A DNA stretch of 64,000 nt, from assembly GCA_025618425.1 (NCBI GenBank), contig CM046848.1:31779725-31843724 (forward strand). The letters are read 5' to 3'. Below the pieces are notes generated by a model, which was not told the origin of the DNA, did no database searches, and saw only the letters and a program-made list of their open reading frames with translations. This document shows, in pieces, positions 47,051 through 58,949 of this stretch; the first letter of the stretch is position 1; each line of letters opens with the position of its first letter. Source of the stretch: Heliocidaris tuberculata (taxonomy: Eukaryota > Echinodermata > Echinoidea > Camarodonta > Echinometridae). The position numbers were made by a program, and so were the translations under genes.

Positions 47051-50000
47051 TTTTTTTTTTTTTTTTTTAAATAACACAAATGTACACGCTGGTATCAATA
47101 TGCCTTTAGCACTTCATTTATTTGATGTACGATAAAAGAGCAATGTAGATAAAATGCCTTGCTCAAGGGCATAAGTTCCGTGCCGGGGATCGAACGCCCG
47201 ATCCTCGCATCTCCAGTCAAGCGCCTTAAACCACTGGACCACGGCACCTCCACACACACACACGCCTATACACACACACCCACACACACACCCACACACA
47301 CAAACCCTGAAATTTCTATAAATTATCAATTAAATAATTTCTGCAAAGTTTCTTAAAAGAGGATAATGTCGTGCATTGTTTTAGAATAGTAGGTAACTGA
47401 TTCCACTTTTTTTATACCGGTAACTGTTAGTGAATTTAGTGAGGAAGTAAGTCTTACTTTTGGTTGATGAAAATGATCTTTTTGACGAGTTGCATATGAA
47501 TGAATATTCAAATTTTGGGTAAACATACTACAATACTTTTCCGGAAAAACGTTATGCCTTCCAGAGTACATAAAAATTAGAGTATTGAATGTAATTAACT
47601 CATGTACAGGCAAAATTTGCTTCTTTTTAAAAAGGGGTTTACTTGCACATTGCATTTGTGACTTTGTAATTATGTGAAGAGACCTTTTCTGTAAAATACA
47701 TAATTTGTTTAGATGCGATTTATAAGTATTACCCCAAATATAGTTGCAGTAGTTTAAATGTGGCAAGACAAGGCTTTTGTAAAGAATATACAAAACATTA
47801 CTGGGTAGTATGAATTTCAATTTATATAGGATACCAACATATTTAGAGAGTGATTTAGAAATTTCTGAAATGTGCATTCTCCAGTCTTAAGACTCATTGA
47901 TTGTAACTCCAAGAAATTTTATACTCTTCAACTTAGAAACGTAGGTCCAAGAAGTGTTTTAGATCAAAACAACTTTTAAACTGTTCGAGGCCCCTTGGTA
48001 TTGGGTACGGTGATCCTAACACCCCCACGCCTCAGTCTGGGAGGGTTGATGGGATGTTTGAAATCATATTCCGGGATAAAAATTATGTCGGGTAAAGCTC
48101 TCTCAGATCTGATGTTTGCTTTAGGGGGGAAATGTGTTCGGAAGGGCCTTTACAAATAACGACAACCGTGGTCTCTGCTATTAAATTTTCATTGGGGTCT
48201 TTTAAAAGTAATAAGGTAAGTTTTAAAAAAATGGAGATGAATGAAGAATGAGAAGGATAAAATAGATTCATGTATACCTCCGTGGTCGCATAGAACAAAA
48301 GCTATTGCGCTCAGTGCAGATGTCACCCCATTAAAGACGCAGAACTGTGGAATAAAATACAAGGAACGCAACACTTTGTTAGTTTGTTATTCATAATGCA
48401 GATGACTGTTAGGAAGATGTTGCCTTCATAAATAGTCCCGAAGACTATGGGAGTGATCTTAAATAATATATGGAGTCGAGTCCGCATCTCGAAGCTGTAA
48501 CTTGAGTCGAGTCCCTTATTCAAGTCATGCCAACACTACAGTATTGTAATTGAGACTCCACAGCTGTCTTGAGTTCCGAGTTGAGTCGAGTCGAGGGCCG
48601 AGTCCACCAACCTGAGCCAGCGAGTGACCGAATTCATTGACCTCATTGGTCACTACGTCAGTGCTTAAGTAACGAGTTGAATCTTGTCAATAGAGGTCAA
48701 GTGCCTATTTGAGTCCCTTACTCGAGTTTGTGTCATCACTGCCATATTAATTGAGACTCTATATCTAATCTTATGCCCCGAGTCGAGTTGAGTCAAGTGT
48801 CTAGTCCACTAAAGCTCTGCGATCCGATTTCAGAAGAAAATGTAATATCATTTGACAAATCATTTAAAAACGAAAAATATTTTTGATTGAGGGTCTGAAT
48901 AGTAATACAGATAGTAAAATCGATAATACGACATTTGCCGAGTTTTCTAGTCGGTGGAATGGCCAAATCGACTCCGAGTCGTAGTGACGTCACAAAAATC
49001 GTACGACTGCCTACGATTTGAAACTTAAATTTGCCCTTATTCCCTGTAGAAAGCTGACAGCTCACAAAACCCCCTGGTTTAGTATTCATGTTACTTTTCA
49101 GAACCTGAATAGGGTAGATTTTATTTGTTAAAATGCCAATATTTAATGCCATAGCGATTTATTTCACAAATCAGATCGCAGACCGATCGTAAGGTGTGCG
49201 GTGGCCTTTACATGAGCGCCTTGGTCGACTCGACTTACCTTGGTCTTGGCCGAGTCCTTCAGCGTCATAAAAAACACAGGCTGTATATTAATCGATACCC
49301 TAAAGCTAAAGTTTGTTTGACAACGTCGAGTTCTCTCACGTGAATAAACCTAAATTAATGAAATACACAAATTGGAAAACCTTATCTGGATCGATGGGTT
49401 CTGGGGCCTTCTGGCCATTCCAACAGGACAAGAACTCAGAGAGCGCTCTGCGGAGGACGGGACTACCACCACTACCTTCGAGAACGTATGGAAGCATTGC
49501 TGAGTTCCATGTCAGTAAATCAGGCTGGTTCAACTAATAACAAGAAAAAAGATGAATGATTTATATTTCATGCTGGGCAAGACATAGGATGGGGCTGAGC
49601 ATATAGGTTTCCATGGATTCCATGCATGCCATGCATGACTCCAGGGATATTATCATTATCAGTATGGGTATACTAACACAGTTTGATTTCAAGAGCCATA
49701 CTGAATGTTCGTAGCAGTGGCGGATCTACGGGGGGTTTAGGGGGTTTAAACCCCCCCCCCCCCCTTGGGCTGCCAAGTAAACATTTAATGTGCATAGGAA
49801 AACGCCATCATAATATGTCCAGACTCACACAATATGTTCCTATATAGCACTCTGTCTCAGGCTCAGCCTCGGGCAATAGGTTTTAACCCCCCCCCCCCCC
49901 CCCATTGTGCTTCATTTTGATAAAAAGGTGTAACAAACGGTATGTTACACTATTACGTAATACCATCAACATTTCACATGATGACTAGTTATTTTCAAAG

Positions 50001-53000
50001 TTGGTAACGGAAGGTTATAATAAATAAACAAGAAAGAATTAAAACCATTAAAACATTTGTGAACATCGCATCTAGTCAGGCGTCTGCTAACGATTTTTAA
50101 CGATATGTGATTTGGCCATAATGTATGTTTCAAATTGGTAACGTATGTTACATTAACGTTGTTTGAATACAATTTTGGCCTTAAAAATGATTGCTAAGCT
50201 CATCCAGAACCTCATATATATGGTGTAAATTTAAGTTTGCTACCAATTTGGATAGTTGTTACGTATATCCTACACACATTTTTTACGTATGATAACGTAC
50301 GTTTACGGTTACATCCACGAAAGTTACATCGTGACCTTCAATTGGCTGAATAAGCAACATTTAGTTGAACTTAATTTTAATTTCTACTTCACTGGCATGG
50401 CCAGTATAATCATTTACATCATAGAGGTTACCTATATTTAAGATTTGTGGTACTATACAAGTCAACATAATGTTACACTGTCATAAATCTACCTTTTTAT
50501 CACGAATCTTTCTTATATTCCCAGTTACTTTTCTTTAGTATCTTGACTTTTAAACATGCGGTTAGAATTAGACCAAAAAGAAATAACACACACTGGAGAG
50601 GAAAATTTCAAGTGCAAATATTGTGAGAAGATATAATATTATTCAACTCATCTGGTAACTTATTAAGTTGATAACCAAACACACGATAACTCTGGATATA
50701 ACTGTGTATTAAACTGTTACTTGATCTAAAAAGACGTTATTATGGACTGCTTTTTATGGTCTCCATTGCGTTAGTAGATGCCAGGAAAACATCACTTACA
50801 GGGGTTCAAATAGCAAAAAAAAACCAACAAACAAACAAATAAAAAATCGACGCGACGCTACGCGGCTCACAGACATCGCCGATTCGCGCCTTGTGGACGA
50901 TGCTCTGCATCGCCGTTGGGACAAACCCAGGGACCGCGGAGCCAGGGCCGGGGGGGGGGGGGGGCGGGGATGGGGCTGTAGTCCCCCCCCCCCCCCCCCA
51001 ATTATTTGGGCAAAAAAGAGAAAAAATAGAGCATGCAAGTATGCTTAAAATCGCAAGCTGGCAACCCTAAAAATGAAAAATCTCCCTACTGTGGGAGGGG
51101 GGTATCCCCCCTCCCACACCCTCCCCCTCGCTCGCTTCGCTCGCTCAGGCTCGGTCGCTACGCTCCCTCGCAATACCCAGCTCGGCCCCTCAAACCCCCC
51201 CCCCCGTTGGAAAAAAGCTAGATCCGCCCCTGCGTAGTTTTGCTTTTCAAGATAATCATTTCTTTCTTGAAATGCTTTCACCCTAAACCACTGTTCATCT
51301 TTCACATTATGGTTCCACCAGCTCCATAGAATCTATTATTAGCATGATTAATCTTGGGCGTTTTGGATTTCATTTGGAAGAGCGGCAGACAATTGGATCT
51401 TAGCCTTTCGAGCCTCCCTTCTGGCTGTCTCTCTATATTTATTCTCTCTCTCTCTCTCTCTCTCTTCCATTCTATTTTAAAAGGAATTGCCTCTTGACCT
51501 TCCTTACTTGGGAACATTTTTTTTCTCTCGAGCTTTCACTATTTTGTTCCTCAGATTTTCATAACAATTGATAAACAAAATTACCATCCGTTTCTTGTAT
51601 GTTGGGCCGATCCGGCGATGTGTGACAGGGGCATTAGTAAAACGTATGTCATAATAGCTTTCTACAAATAGGTCTCCACTCATGAAGACATTTTCATATC
51701 AGAAGGGATTAACCATGGGCGTCGCCAGGGGGGGGGGGGGTGCGGAGGGTGCGAACGCACCCCCCTCCAGACCCCCCCCCAAAAAGGATTTTTTTTTTTG
51801 GGGGGGGGGTGTCTTATGAAAAGGGCGACATGTTCTTATTGTGTAGTGTCGAACAGCTCATATCTGCGCCACCAGCACCACTGCCTGACATTGGAGTTGG
51901 TAAGTTTTGTCTTTTTTTTTCTTCCAAAAGGCACCCCCCCCCCTTGAAAAAAGCTGGTGACGGCACTGTTAACTCTATATGCAAATTGCTAATACTAAAC
52001 GCCATTTATGGCTCTCGGCCGACGATATCATGGGATGAAATGATGACAATCAATAATTAATTTACCTTTTCTGTGATGAGATCCTGGATCGCCTCGTTGT
52101 GTGATGTCGAAAGATTAATGATACCCTTGAAAAGAGAGAGAAAGTGTGGGTAAAAAAGTATAAAAAGTATAAATTCCGTGTTAATAGTTATGATGCTTAG
52201 ATTAAAGGGCAAGGTAATAAGATGATTTGTGTGAAAGCAGAAAAATAAGAAAAACAGGATGGCGAAAGTTAGAAAAAAATCGGACAAGGACTAAGAAAGT
52301 TATGGACGTTTGAAAAATGAGATCACTACATCTATGCGAATCTCAAATTGGCAGTTTGGTGAGTCAATTGTGACATTTTTGTGGACAACTCTCCCATTTG
52401 TCGTACACAAAAATATCATTAATTTGCGGTTTTCTTCGAGGCGCTTTTACCCTCGGGGCAGTACTCAAAATATATTGGAGAGAGCATATTGTTATAGGTC
52501 CTCATGAACGAAAAGATCCTACTGAGTAATGCATTTTGAAAAAAGTGACATTTTAATCATTTTGTGTGTTGGAGCGAATGTGGGAGTTGTCCACAGCTAC
52601 ATCACAGTAAAATTATCTATTCGGCCAATTTGAAATTCCCATATGTATAGTGATTACAACTTTCAAAACTTCATAACTTTCTTATTGCCTGTCCGATTTC
52701 GTTCAAACTTTCACCAATCTGTTTCTCTGATTTTCCCTCTTTCTTTCAAAGCAACTTGCTATTAAGGTTGGATTTCCCTTTAAGTCTATACAGTGTACGT
52801 GTTAGTCTTTTTTTCCCCCTCGATATAAGCTCTTTAGTTATCCCATATCCACTTAAAATAAAAATGAAATTAGACCGACCAAAGTCTTTGAGGAAAGAAA
52901 CTACCTTGGCATGTTAGTTAGGCCAGGGTGTAACTACGGTAAGGATTCCATTCACAGGGTGCCCAAATATTGGTAAAATTTTGAAATTATCCGGAGCTAT

Positions 53001-53375
53001 ACACTGTAAAAATTACTGTAGGAATTTACAGTTAATTACTGGCAACCCACTGCACAGTAAATTACTACATTTTTCACGGTATTGCACTGTTTATTCTACA
53101 ATTAAACGGTAAACAGCGGTATATGATTATGATACAGTAATTTACTGTGCAGCCGGGTTGCCAGTAATTTACTGTAATTCCTACAGTAATTTTTTAAAAT
53201 GTACTTAAGCCCACAGCACCCTCCTTCCCCCAATATACTTCTATGACCAGCTTACCTCTTTGTTGTGATTTTCATCGAACTGATTTAAATTCACTTTCAT
53301 CATGATGTCTGCCAGCTGAACTTCAAATGAACAAATACTTTCAGCACGCTCCGAAATCACCCTTTCCGACGACAT
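40495..53375 (-). CDS. ACCS: ACC synthase-like aminotransferase (PLP, fold type I)
   Basis: Closest to animal 1-aminocyclopropane-1-carboxylate synthase-like proteins. Eleven exons join in frame: 53256-53375, 52066-52125, 49381-49533, 48278-48344, 46394-46491, 44565-44642, 43293-43393, 42728-42869, 42023-42164, 41173-41312 and 40495-40674 (TGA), giving 426 residues. Signatures are GIINLSTSHNEA near the N-terminus, TPAPMYGAIP, NPRNPFGTVY with the cofactor-contacting Asn, VIDEIYIGS with the Asp and Tyr, THVMWGTAKDFGMPGCPFG with the Schiff-base Lys, and FGWIRIVHAM with the substrate-carboxylate Arg. In relatives the Lys is followed by G-x-R-F-G; here that Arg, which holds the PLP phosphate, is Pro. 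Animal members have no proven ACC synthase activity, so the reaction is unknown. A GAAG|GTAATA donor just before the stop means a short extra C-terminal exon is possible. No signal peptide is visible. Confidence 0.9.
41422..41675. mobile_element. Tc1/mariner-type MITE in an ACCS intron
   Basis: Flanked by TA (41420-41421 and 41676-41677), with ends CACTCTAAAAAC and, reversed, CACTCCAAAAAC. The interior repeats a unit like GAACAGAATCCTAGTCAAAA about four times, and ATGACTAGA occurs near both ends. Confidence 0.65.
41862..41933. repeat. (GT)n microsatellite ending in a G run
   Basis: About 25 GT units with two interruptions, then about 13 G, in an ACCS intron. Confidence 0.9.
43895..44057. repeat. 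20-bp tandem repeat (minisatellite)
   Basis: Consensus AACAATCAATCAATAATATG, repeated about eight times, with deletions and changes toward the right end. Intronic in the ACCS-like gene. Confidence 0.88.
44960..45260. repeat. (AG)n-rich purine tract
   Basis: AG, GAA and G-run low-complexity DNA in an ACCS intron. The long opposite-strand frame is an artefact of Leu/Ser-rich translation. Confidence 0.85.
45731..45800. repeat. (ATT)n microsatellite
   Basis: About 23 ATT units, followed by GTCGTC and GTTGTT trinucleotides. It may be linked to the LINE fragment that starts just after. Confidence 0.92.
45850..46378 (+). pseudogene. LINE 3' fragment
   Basis: The frame LWNVIPDTIKYSASLAGFSR resembles the C-terminal end of CR1/L2-like ORF2. 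It is followed by about 430 bp of 3' UTR with AAATAAATGTC and an end in ATTGAA repeats. It lies in an ACCS intron, immediately upstream (genome order) of the exon at 46394. Confidence 0.65.
46764..47950 (-). pseudogene. 5'-truncated LINE, reverse-transcriptase C-terminal part
   Basis: On the - strand the frame 47877-47353 reads SKYVGILYKLKFILPSNVLY, LVLPHLNYCNYIWGNTYKSH and LCILQKRSLHIITKS, the thumb-like end of a CR1/L2-type reverse transcriptase. A 3' UTR runs down to tandem TTGAAA units at 46764-46795. A SINE lies inside the 3' part. The element sits in the ACCS intron between exons 46394-46491 and 48278-48344. Confidence 0.78.
47051..47253 (-). mobile_element. tRNA-derived SINE nested in the LINE
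   Basis: On the - strand it starts GGTGCCGTGGTCCAGTGG (box A) and has CGTTCGATCC (box B) near 47188-47197. Six bases of an acceptor stem still pair (GTGCCG with CGGCAC). It ends in an A run (T run at 47051-47069). (CA)n tracts lie on both sides, suggesting insertion into a CA repeat. Confidence 0.7.
48470..48800. repeat. GAGTCGAGTC-rich repeat
   Basis: Degenerate copies of GAGTCGAGTC and GAGTTGAGTC recur about ten times with spacers, in both orientations, so the region can fold extensively. No coding sequence. Intronic in the ACCS-like gene. Confidence 0.6.
48895..49215. repeat. Dispersed repeat, inverted relative to 18886-19150
   Basis: Shares with the 18.9-kb copy the order of AAATCG, CCAAATCGACTC-like, TTCAGAACCTGAAT, AGGGTAGATTTTATTTGTTA and GCGATTTATTT blocks in the opposite direction. 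Confidence 0.42.
49715..49910. mobile_element. hAT-like end with C runs
   Basis: CAGTGGCGGATCTACGG at 49715 is a hAT-type end like the others here, followed by C runs at about 49751-49765 and 49887-49903. The other end and the target duplication were not found, so the right limit is arbitrary. Confidence 0.35.
50935..51231. mobile_element. hAT-like repeat with long G and C runs
   Basis: The right end reversed reads CAGGGGCGGATCTAGC. G and C runs occur at 50950-50964 and 50983-50999, with CTCGCTCGCTTCGCTCGCTC-type repeats near 51125-51145. No matching left end with an 8-bp duplication was found. Confidence 0.4.
52206..52779. mobile_element. TTAA-flanked foldback MITE, copy D
   Basis: TTAA sits at 52202-52205 and 52780-52783. 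The ends are AGGGCAAGGTAATAAG and, reversed, AGGGAAATCCAACCTTAAT. The body matches copy A (15714-16305) closely, sharing GGACAACT and AAAATCAG...CTGATTTT landmarks. In the first ACCS introns. Confidence 0.72.
53002..53201. mobile_element. Tc1/mariner-type palindromic MITE
   Basis: Flanked by TA (53000-53001 and 53202-53203). It begins CACTGTAAAAATTACTGTAG and its end reversed repeats TTACTGTAGGAATTACAGTA. Repeated ACAGTAAATTACTG blocks make both arms pair almost fully. First intron of the ACCS-like gene. Confidence 0.72.
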
Positions 53376-53399
53376 GGCAAAAGCTGTTCTCACAAATAT

Positions 53400-54132
53400 T
53401 TTAATGTAAGAAAATTCGTTTTCTCAATCCAAGCGAGAACAGAGTGCATGTGGAGATAGTCCCTCGGTGTACTGACTGAATTACATTTTTGGCAATGACT
53501 GCTTTTTTATGATATTTTTTGAGTGGTCGATGCTATTTTGCTGCGTCATAACTTGAACTTTGCACTGACAAACAAAACCGACCGAGTGATCAAACTAGTC
53601 TGGGAGCCTAGCTGCCCCGAAATAATCATCCCATTTTACATATACTTAGACCATTCATGTCATTCACAAAAAGCTTGTCAGCCTGAGCGAAACCGTCGGC
53701 TTTGGCCCCCATAACCCCCCCCCCCAAAAAAAAGGGCCCCAAGGCGGGACGATTTCAACCTGTCTAACATATGCGCCAAGCTTTGTCAGAAAGAAGTTAT
53801 ATGACTATACATTACCAAAACACAAAAACTGACAAAATTTTCCATCGGGATGGTTTATCAGTCGGCTCCTAAAAAGCAGGGTAAATTTTTCCTCTTAAAG
53901 CCCATAGACCAAATTTTGTCAGAATGAAGAGGTAAGGGTTTAATTTACAAAAATATACAAACTGACAAAATTTCCATCAGGAAGGGGGTGCAACACACCC
54001 CTGAAAAACACCAAAGTGCCCCTTAACCAAGTTGCTGCCCCAAATGCCCTGGAAGTGGAGAAAAACCACTATTTACATAGTACAATCTTGAGTATTGTAA
54101 CTTTCTGGGGTGCAATCTGGTTTTAAATTATC
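53400..54132. other. Upstream of ACCS; no gene recognised
   Basis: A diverged direct repeat of about 50 bp (CAAACTGACAAAATTTCCATC and relatives) occurs near 53820-53850 and 53950-53985. The ACCS promoter should lie here, but no clear element was seen. Confidence 0.35.
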
Positions 54133-54140
54133 ATTTCAGT

Positions 54141-54563
54141 CAGGGGCGGATCCAGGATTTTGTATAAGGGGGGGGGGGCACACAAATGCAGGTTTGTAAA
54201 TTTAGCTTGGAGGGACACCTGTATTTTGGGGGTCTCTCCAGCTCTCGAAAAGTCGCTCAGTGGGGGGGGGGGGGGGGGGGAACTATGGTGACAAAAAAAA
54301 TTTCCCCAGCCTTCGAAAATCCACTCAGTGTGGGGGGGGGGGGGTTATGCGGGTCTACTTCCCCTCCATAAATCTATGACAAGCAAAAAAAATATAAATA
54401 AATAAATAAATAGGAGACCCGTATTTTTGTCTCGTCAGCCCTCCAAAAGTCGCTCGGAGGGGGGGGGGGGGGTCGTGTTATTGGGGTCCAAGTCCATCCA
54501 TAATTCTCTGACAGGCAAAAAAAAAGGGGCACGGACAGTATGTGCCCCCTAAATCCGCGACTG
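54141..54563. mobile_element. Non-autonomous hAT-type element
   Basis: A perfect 8-bp duplication, ATTTCAGT, lies at 54133-54140 and 54564-54571. The ends are CAGGGGCGGATCCAGG and, reversed, CAGTCGCGGATTTAGG. The 423-bp body has three G runs, each next to a CGCTC or CACTC phrase. No transposase. Confidence 0.88.
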
Positions 54564-54569
54564 ATTTCA

Positions 54570-55990
54570 GTAATAAGTTATTCAATTGTAAAAATTGTAT
54601 TGCTTTCTCAAAAATAGAAAAAATGATATTGTCAGGATTGCGTAAACACACCCATTGTCCATCTGCGCCTGTTTGACAAGGCATAAAATAAAGCTTGCAA
54701 GGTATATAGTAGACCAGCCAAGATGATTTTTTACTTTGGACGGCATTTTTGGGTAATGCTTGGCATCCATGCTTAAACTCTTGCAAAAATACTGAGGATT
54801 AAGGTACGGACGGATGCCACGCGCATTTTTGCCTAAAAATGCCATTTTTGGCTCAAAATTTGAAAGAATGTCAAAAATCACGATTTTTATTTATTTTGTC
54901 CTAATATGTAATACCTGATAAAGTCTTTTCTAGTGATGTCAGTTTCATTTCAAGTTTGAAGTTATATACCCGATTAATATACATTTGAAAGTTGGATATT
55001 ACACACACACATGTATGGCGTAATGAAACATAACACTGTGATTTACTCAAAATAATAAGTTGTGAAAATTACCGATATTTCAAAGTTTTTTACCCAACGT
55101 AAATGAATATTGTCATGTCACACATAGAAAAGAAATTATCCAATAAGGTGATAGATAACTCATTTTATGTTATCCCAAATGGAATGATGTATTTTTACTC
55201 GATGCGCATTTTGAATGAAAAAACACTATTTAAATGTACATCTAGACTTCTTGAGTGTACACGATAAGGCAATTATGCCATGTATTATCAGTATAGTCCA
55301 TGGGCCACAAACTGAAATGTCCCCACCCCCTTAAAAGGAATCTTGAATTAAGGTTTTCTGTTAGATGAGACCATTATCTATCAAAATATGCTTCTTTGCC
55401 CTAAATTAAGAGGTGGGCGTAACCACAAGGGCTATTACCATGGCAACGGATCAAAAACAGTAGAATTTCATAAAATGTCATGTATTCATGATTTAGAAAG
55501 TACAAAAACTTCTTGTAACATTAAAAAATGATGTATCAAAAGTTTCTCAATTGATTAAAACCCAAATGAGAGTCATAAAAAGGGTCCATCATATTTGAAA
55601 ATGGCTGTTTCCATGGAAACAGTAAGAAAAAAACTGATATTTGACCCAAAAAAAATCCCTTGATGCTACCGAAAAAGAAGTAAATATTAATATTGTACAG
55701 GATTATCTTCTCTTTTACAGGACACTCAGTTATCATAATTTGTAAAGGGGTGATGGATGTGACCACTACATGTTAGGCCGTTACCATGGTAACAAATATA
55801 TTCATTGTATATCTAATAAAATACAGAACTATAGTTGTTTTCAAAATGAAATATTGGTAAACATCTCATAATTTTTGTCGCCTATTTGATTATATTCAAA
55901 ACTTTAGTTTGGAATAGAGTTAAATTTGATTTATTAAAAAAAAGAATATGTTGCCATGGAAACGGAATGTTAATGAAGATGACATCTTCC
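54570..55990. repeat. Large inverted repeat, left arm
   Basis: Pairs in reverse with 60537-62025 over about 1.4 kb. Landmarks are TTGCAAAAATACTGAGGATT, GCCATTTTTGGCTCAAAATT, GGGATAACATAAAATGAG-type, CCATGGAAACAG and GTTACCATGGTAAC blocks. The arms are clearly diverged, with many substitutions and small indels. No gene is visible in either arm. Confidence 0.8.
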
Positions 55991-55994
55991 AACT

Positions 55995-56564
55995 AAAAAA
56001 AGAAATGTAACTAACCAACCAATAGAAAATATATAGCAACCAGATTAACAAACACCCTCGGCTATTAGAATCTGCTAGTTGGCTGTGAATGTGACCACTA
56101 TATATAGCTGTTACTAAAAAGTAAAAGTTTATACAAAAAGTGGTGTTGTCTTTCTACCAGAATTTCTATTTACTTGATTCAAATCTTGATACAGAAGATT
56201 CCCCCCCCCCCCAAATTGGTGATACCAAAATTTTTGCATTGAACATGATGACAAGACCTGTTACTTGATTCATTAAAAAATTCATTTATTTATTTATTTA
56301 TTTGAACTTATTCATACAAGGATAAAAACCTGATTAATATAAAACTTTGCATCATGGTCCTGATGTAAAAGGAATAAACAATAAGGTATAGCATAAAATG
56401 ACAACAAGTTTTATAAGAAAATACATAATATAGGCACATGATTAAAAAAAAAAACTAAAAAAAGCAACAACAATAAATTTCAAAAATAACCAACTGAGTA
56501 TATAATGTAATGCAAAGCCTAATGTGGAATGTGGATAACATCCATGTACTAATGAGACTAGGAG

Positions 56565-56602
<38 letters not shown>

Positions 56603-57660
56603 ATGACCAGTATTAAAAAATATCCCATATATAGTTCTTTGTTCTTTATGGATTGTCATCTAAAAGAAGATTTGATTTGATTTTGATTTATTTTCCGTTT
56701 CAAAATAATTATACATGATACATATCGATCAAATGATTAAACATAAAGCAATGTAATAACTTTAGTATATCAAACTAACATACAAAAATAAAGAGTACTA
56801 AGAGGAGTACAAAAAATAATGTACACAAACGGATCATTATTGACCTAACATATACAATGAAACGGAGGGGGCATGCTGAGAAAGCAATGCTTGTATGATG
56901 CATGCCCCAAAGACTTACGTACATTGTTCTTGTTGTCACAATGCCTTAATCTCCCTCTTTCTCCCTCTTTTCACCCGACGACGGCACGAATTTACCGACG
57001 GTATCCTGACCAGTGTGTGTGGGGGGGGGGATGTCACATCCCCACATCCCCCCCCCCCCTTTAAAGACGGCCCTGGATAGACCTAATTATATCGACCATG
57101 TATAGGAGGAGGCCGAGGGAGCTTTGGGGAATTATAGAAAACAAACTTGCTCATTTTAATAGTCGCTTTGAGACTATAGGTAGAAAGGCAAGCGGGCACT
57201 TATCACAAGGGAAAGGACATTTATTCGAAAAGACAAGGAGCTGGTGTAAGAGTAACAACAGGCCTGACGACTATACGAGTTCACCTGAGTCCATAAAATT
57301 AGAATTTAGTGTTTATTGCCAAGGGGGGGGGGGGGGGGGGGGGCTGGGAACGCTGTCCCCAGCCCCTAGGAGGTATACATACCCACTTTTAACAACTTAA
57401 AATTTCCTTTGCCCATGGACGATGTCGAAACAAAGTATTGGTGAAAATCCAATTCTACGATATTAATACATGTAATAAGTAAAAAATATCTTAATTAGCC
57501 CAATTGAGCATTTTGGCTCAGGTGAGCTAAAAGGCCAACAATCAGAGGTGAAAGAGGCACTTCTTGCATATCATAAGTGACACTCATCAGCTATGAGTAT
57601 GAGAATTGAAAAGGGAGACTGGAGTATTTATTATTTTAAAAACGGCAATTATTGCAACAA
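55995..57660. other. Spacer of the large inverted repeat, left part
   Basis: Contains a C run near 56201, a LINE-like 3' tail on the - strand beginning with (TTTA)n at 56283-56305, a 33-base A run near 56569-56601, and a second LINE-like tail near 56668. G runs occur at about 57018 and 57324. No exon or transposase was recognised. Confidence 0.45.
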
Positions 57661-57664
57661 AAAA

Positions 57665-57930
57665 AAGGGGGGAAGGGACACCTAACAGATTTTGATAGGG
57701 GCATTTTGATCAGAGGAAGGAGCTCTTATTAAAAACGAGGGTACTTATTAAAAAGAAAAGGGGCACGTTTCATAAAAAAGTGACATTTTTTAGGGGTCAA
57801 AAGGGCACTTAATGGAAGGAAAACACCATGTATCAGAATGAAAGGGGCAGCACCTATTAGAGAGAAAGGATCACTTTATTGAAAAAAGGGGAATAGGGGT
57901 ACTTGTCTAAGTAAAACGGGTAGCTCTCAG
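57665..57930. repeat. Degenerate ~22-bp tandem repeat
   Basis: About ten loose copies of GGGCACTTATTAAAAAGAAA, with length drift and substitutions. Non-coding. Confidence 0.5.
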
Positions 57931-58000
57931 AAGTGTTTATATAATAAAATACACAATATCATACAGAGTATTGTCTTCACATAACCCTCTTAATACTTAA

Positions 58001-58272
58001 AGGGACCGAAAAGTCGCCAATCGTGGTGTTTTGGAGCTTGGCCCGGCTCGGGTAATATTCAGGAATCTCCGCACATCTTCGGTAAACGAGCACGCAATTG
58101 CAGTGATACGCATTCGACCGAAGAAAGACGAACTGAACAACCCAACTGACAAAACTACCCCACCCTCGACGGCAATTTTGTTCGCTGCTCCAAGACTGTT
58201 GTTATGCACGGCCTTGCAATAGGGGCAAGCGAATGAAATTGAACGTACATGGATATCGAGCGGTGGCTCCCT
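58001..58272. mobile_element. TTAA-flanked element, copy E
   Basis: TTAA sits at 57997-58000 and 58273-58276. The ends are AGGGACCGAAAAG and, reversed, AGGGAGCCACCGC, so only the first few bases match. The interior is more GC-rich than its flanks and lacks the long arms of the other copies. Confidence 0.45.
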
Positions 58273-58949
58273 TTAAGTCTGCTCATCCCAAGAGTATAGA
58301 ATTCCATATTGATACATTACACATCATCACTGAATATTGTTGTGTGTTTCTCTCCCTTTCTGATACGATGTTCCACCTCCCGGAGATTGACCCATTGCAT
58401 TCACATGACTTTATTATTTTTCTTTTCGAGAGGAAAATGATATGTCTGTGGAACCAACAGCAAATTTATAATGAACCATGATATATATAAATGTTATAAT
58501 GTTCATATAACATGTAACATTTTCCCAATTATAGTTAATGATAACTTATATAATAAAGATAAAGTTTTGCTTTTGCACGAAAGATCAATAAAACCCCCAG
58601 ATATCAAAGATCTTTTTTAACCACTGATATATTATGCAATATTGCAAATTGTAACTTACATTTTTGGGTAAATCTGATTCAGCATTATTTAAATAATGTT
58701 TAAGTATAGTGTTAAAAACTGGTGATTAATCTCCTTGAATAATTTTGCAGAATGCGTACAATAATTTCTTTTGTAGACTTTAATTTATTATTTATTTATT
58801 CTTTTTGTAACTTGATGTATGAGTGTGCTTTGATAGTATTTCGTTGCTCTGATAATAAGCTCCACATTAGCATCAACCTGCATACATGTTAAAAGAGAGG
58901 GTTTTTAATCATCCACAAGTTCTGTGTCTCTGACAGTAAAGGCCCGATC

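Noticed and set aside
47155..47253. Functional tRNA gene (-)
   Set aside because: Box A and box B are present, but the anticodon arm is imperfect and the sequence continues into a SINE body with an A tail.
51714..51968. Possible hAT element (CATGGGCGTCGCCAGG ... GGTGACGGCACTG)
   Set aside because: The ends are hAT-like but the 8-bp flanks do not match, so borders could not be supported.
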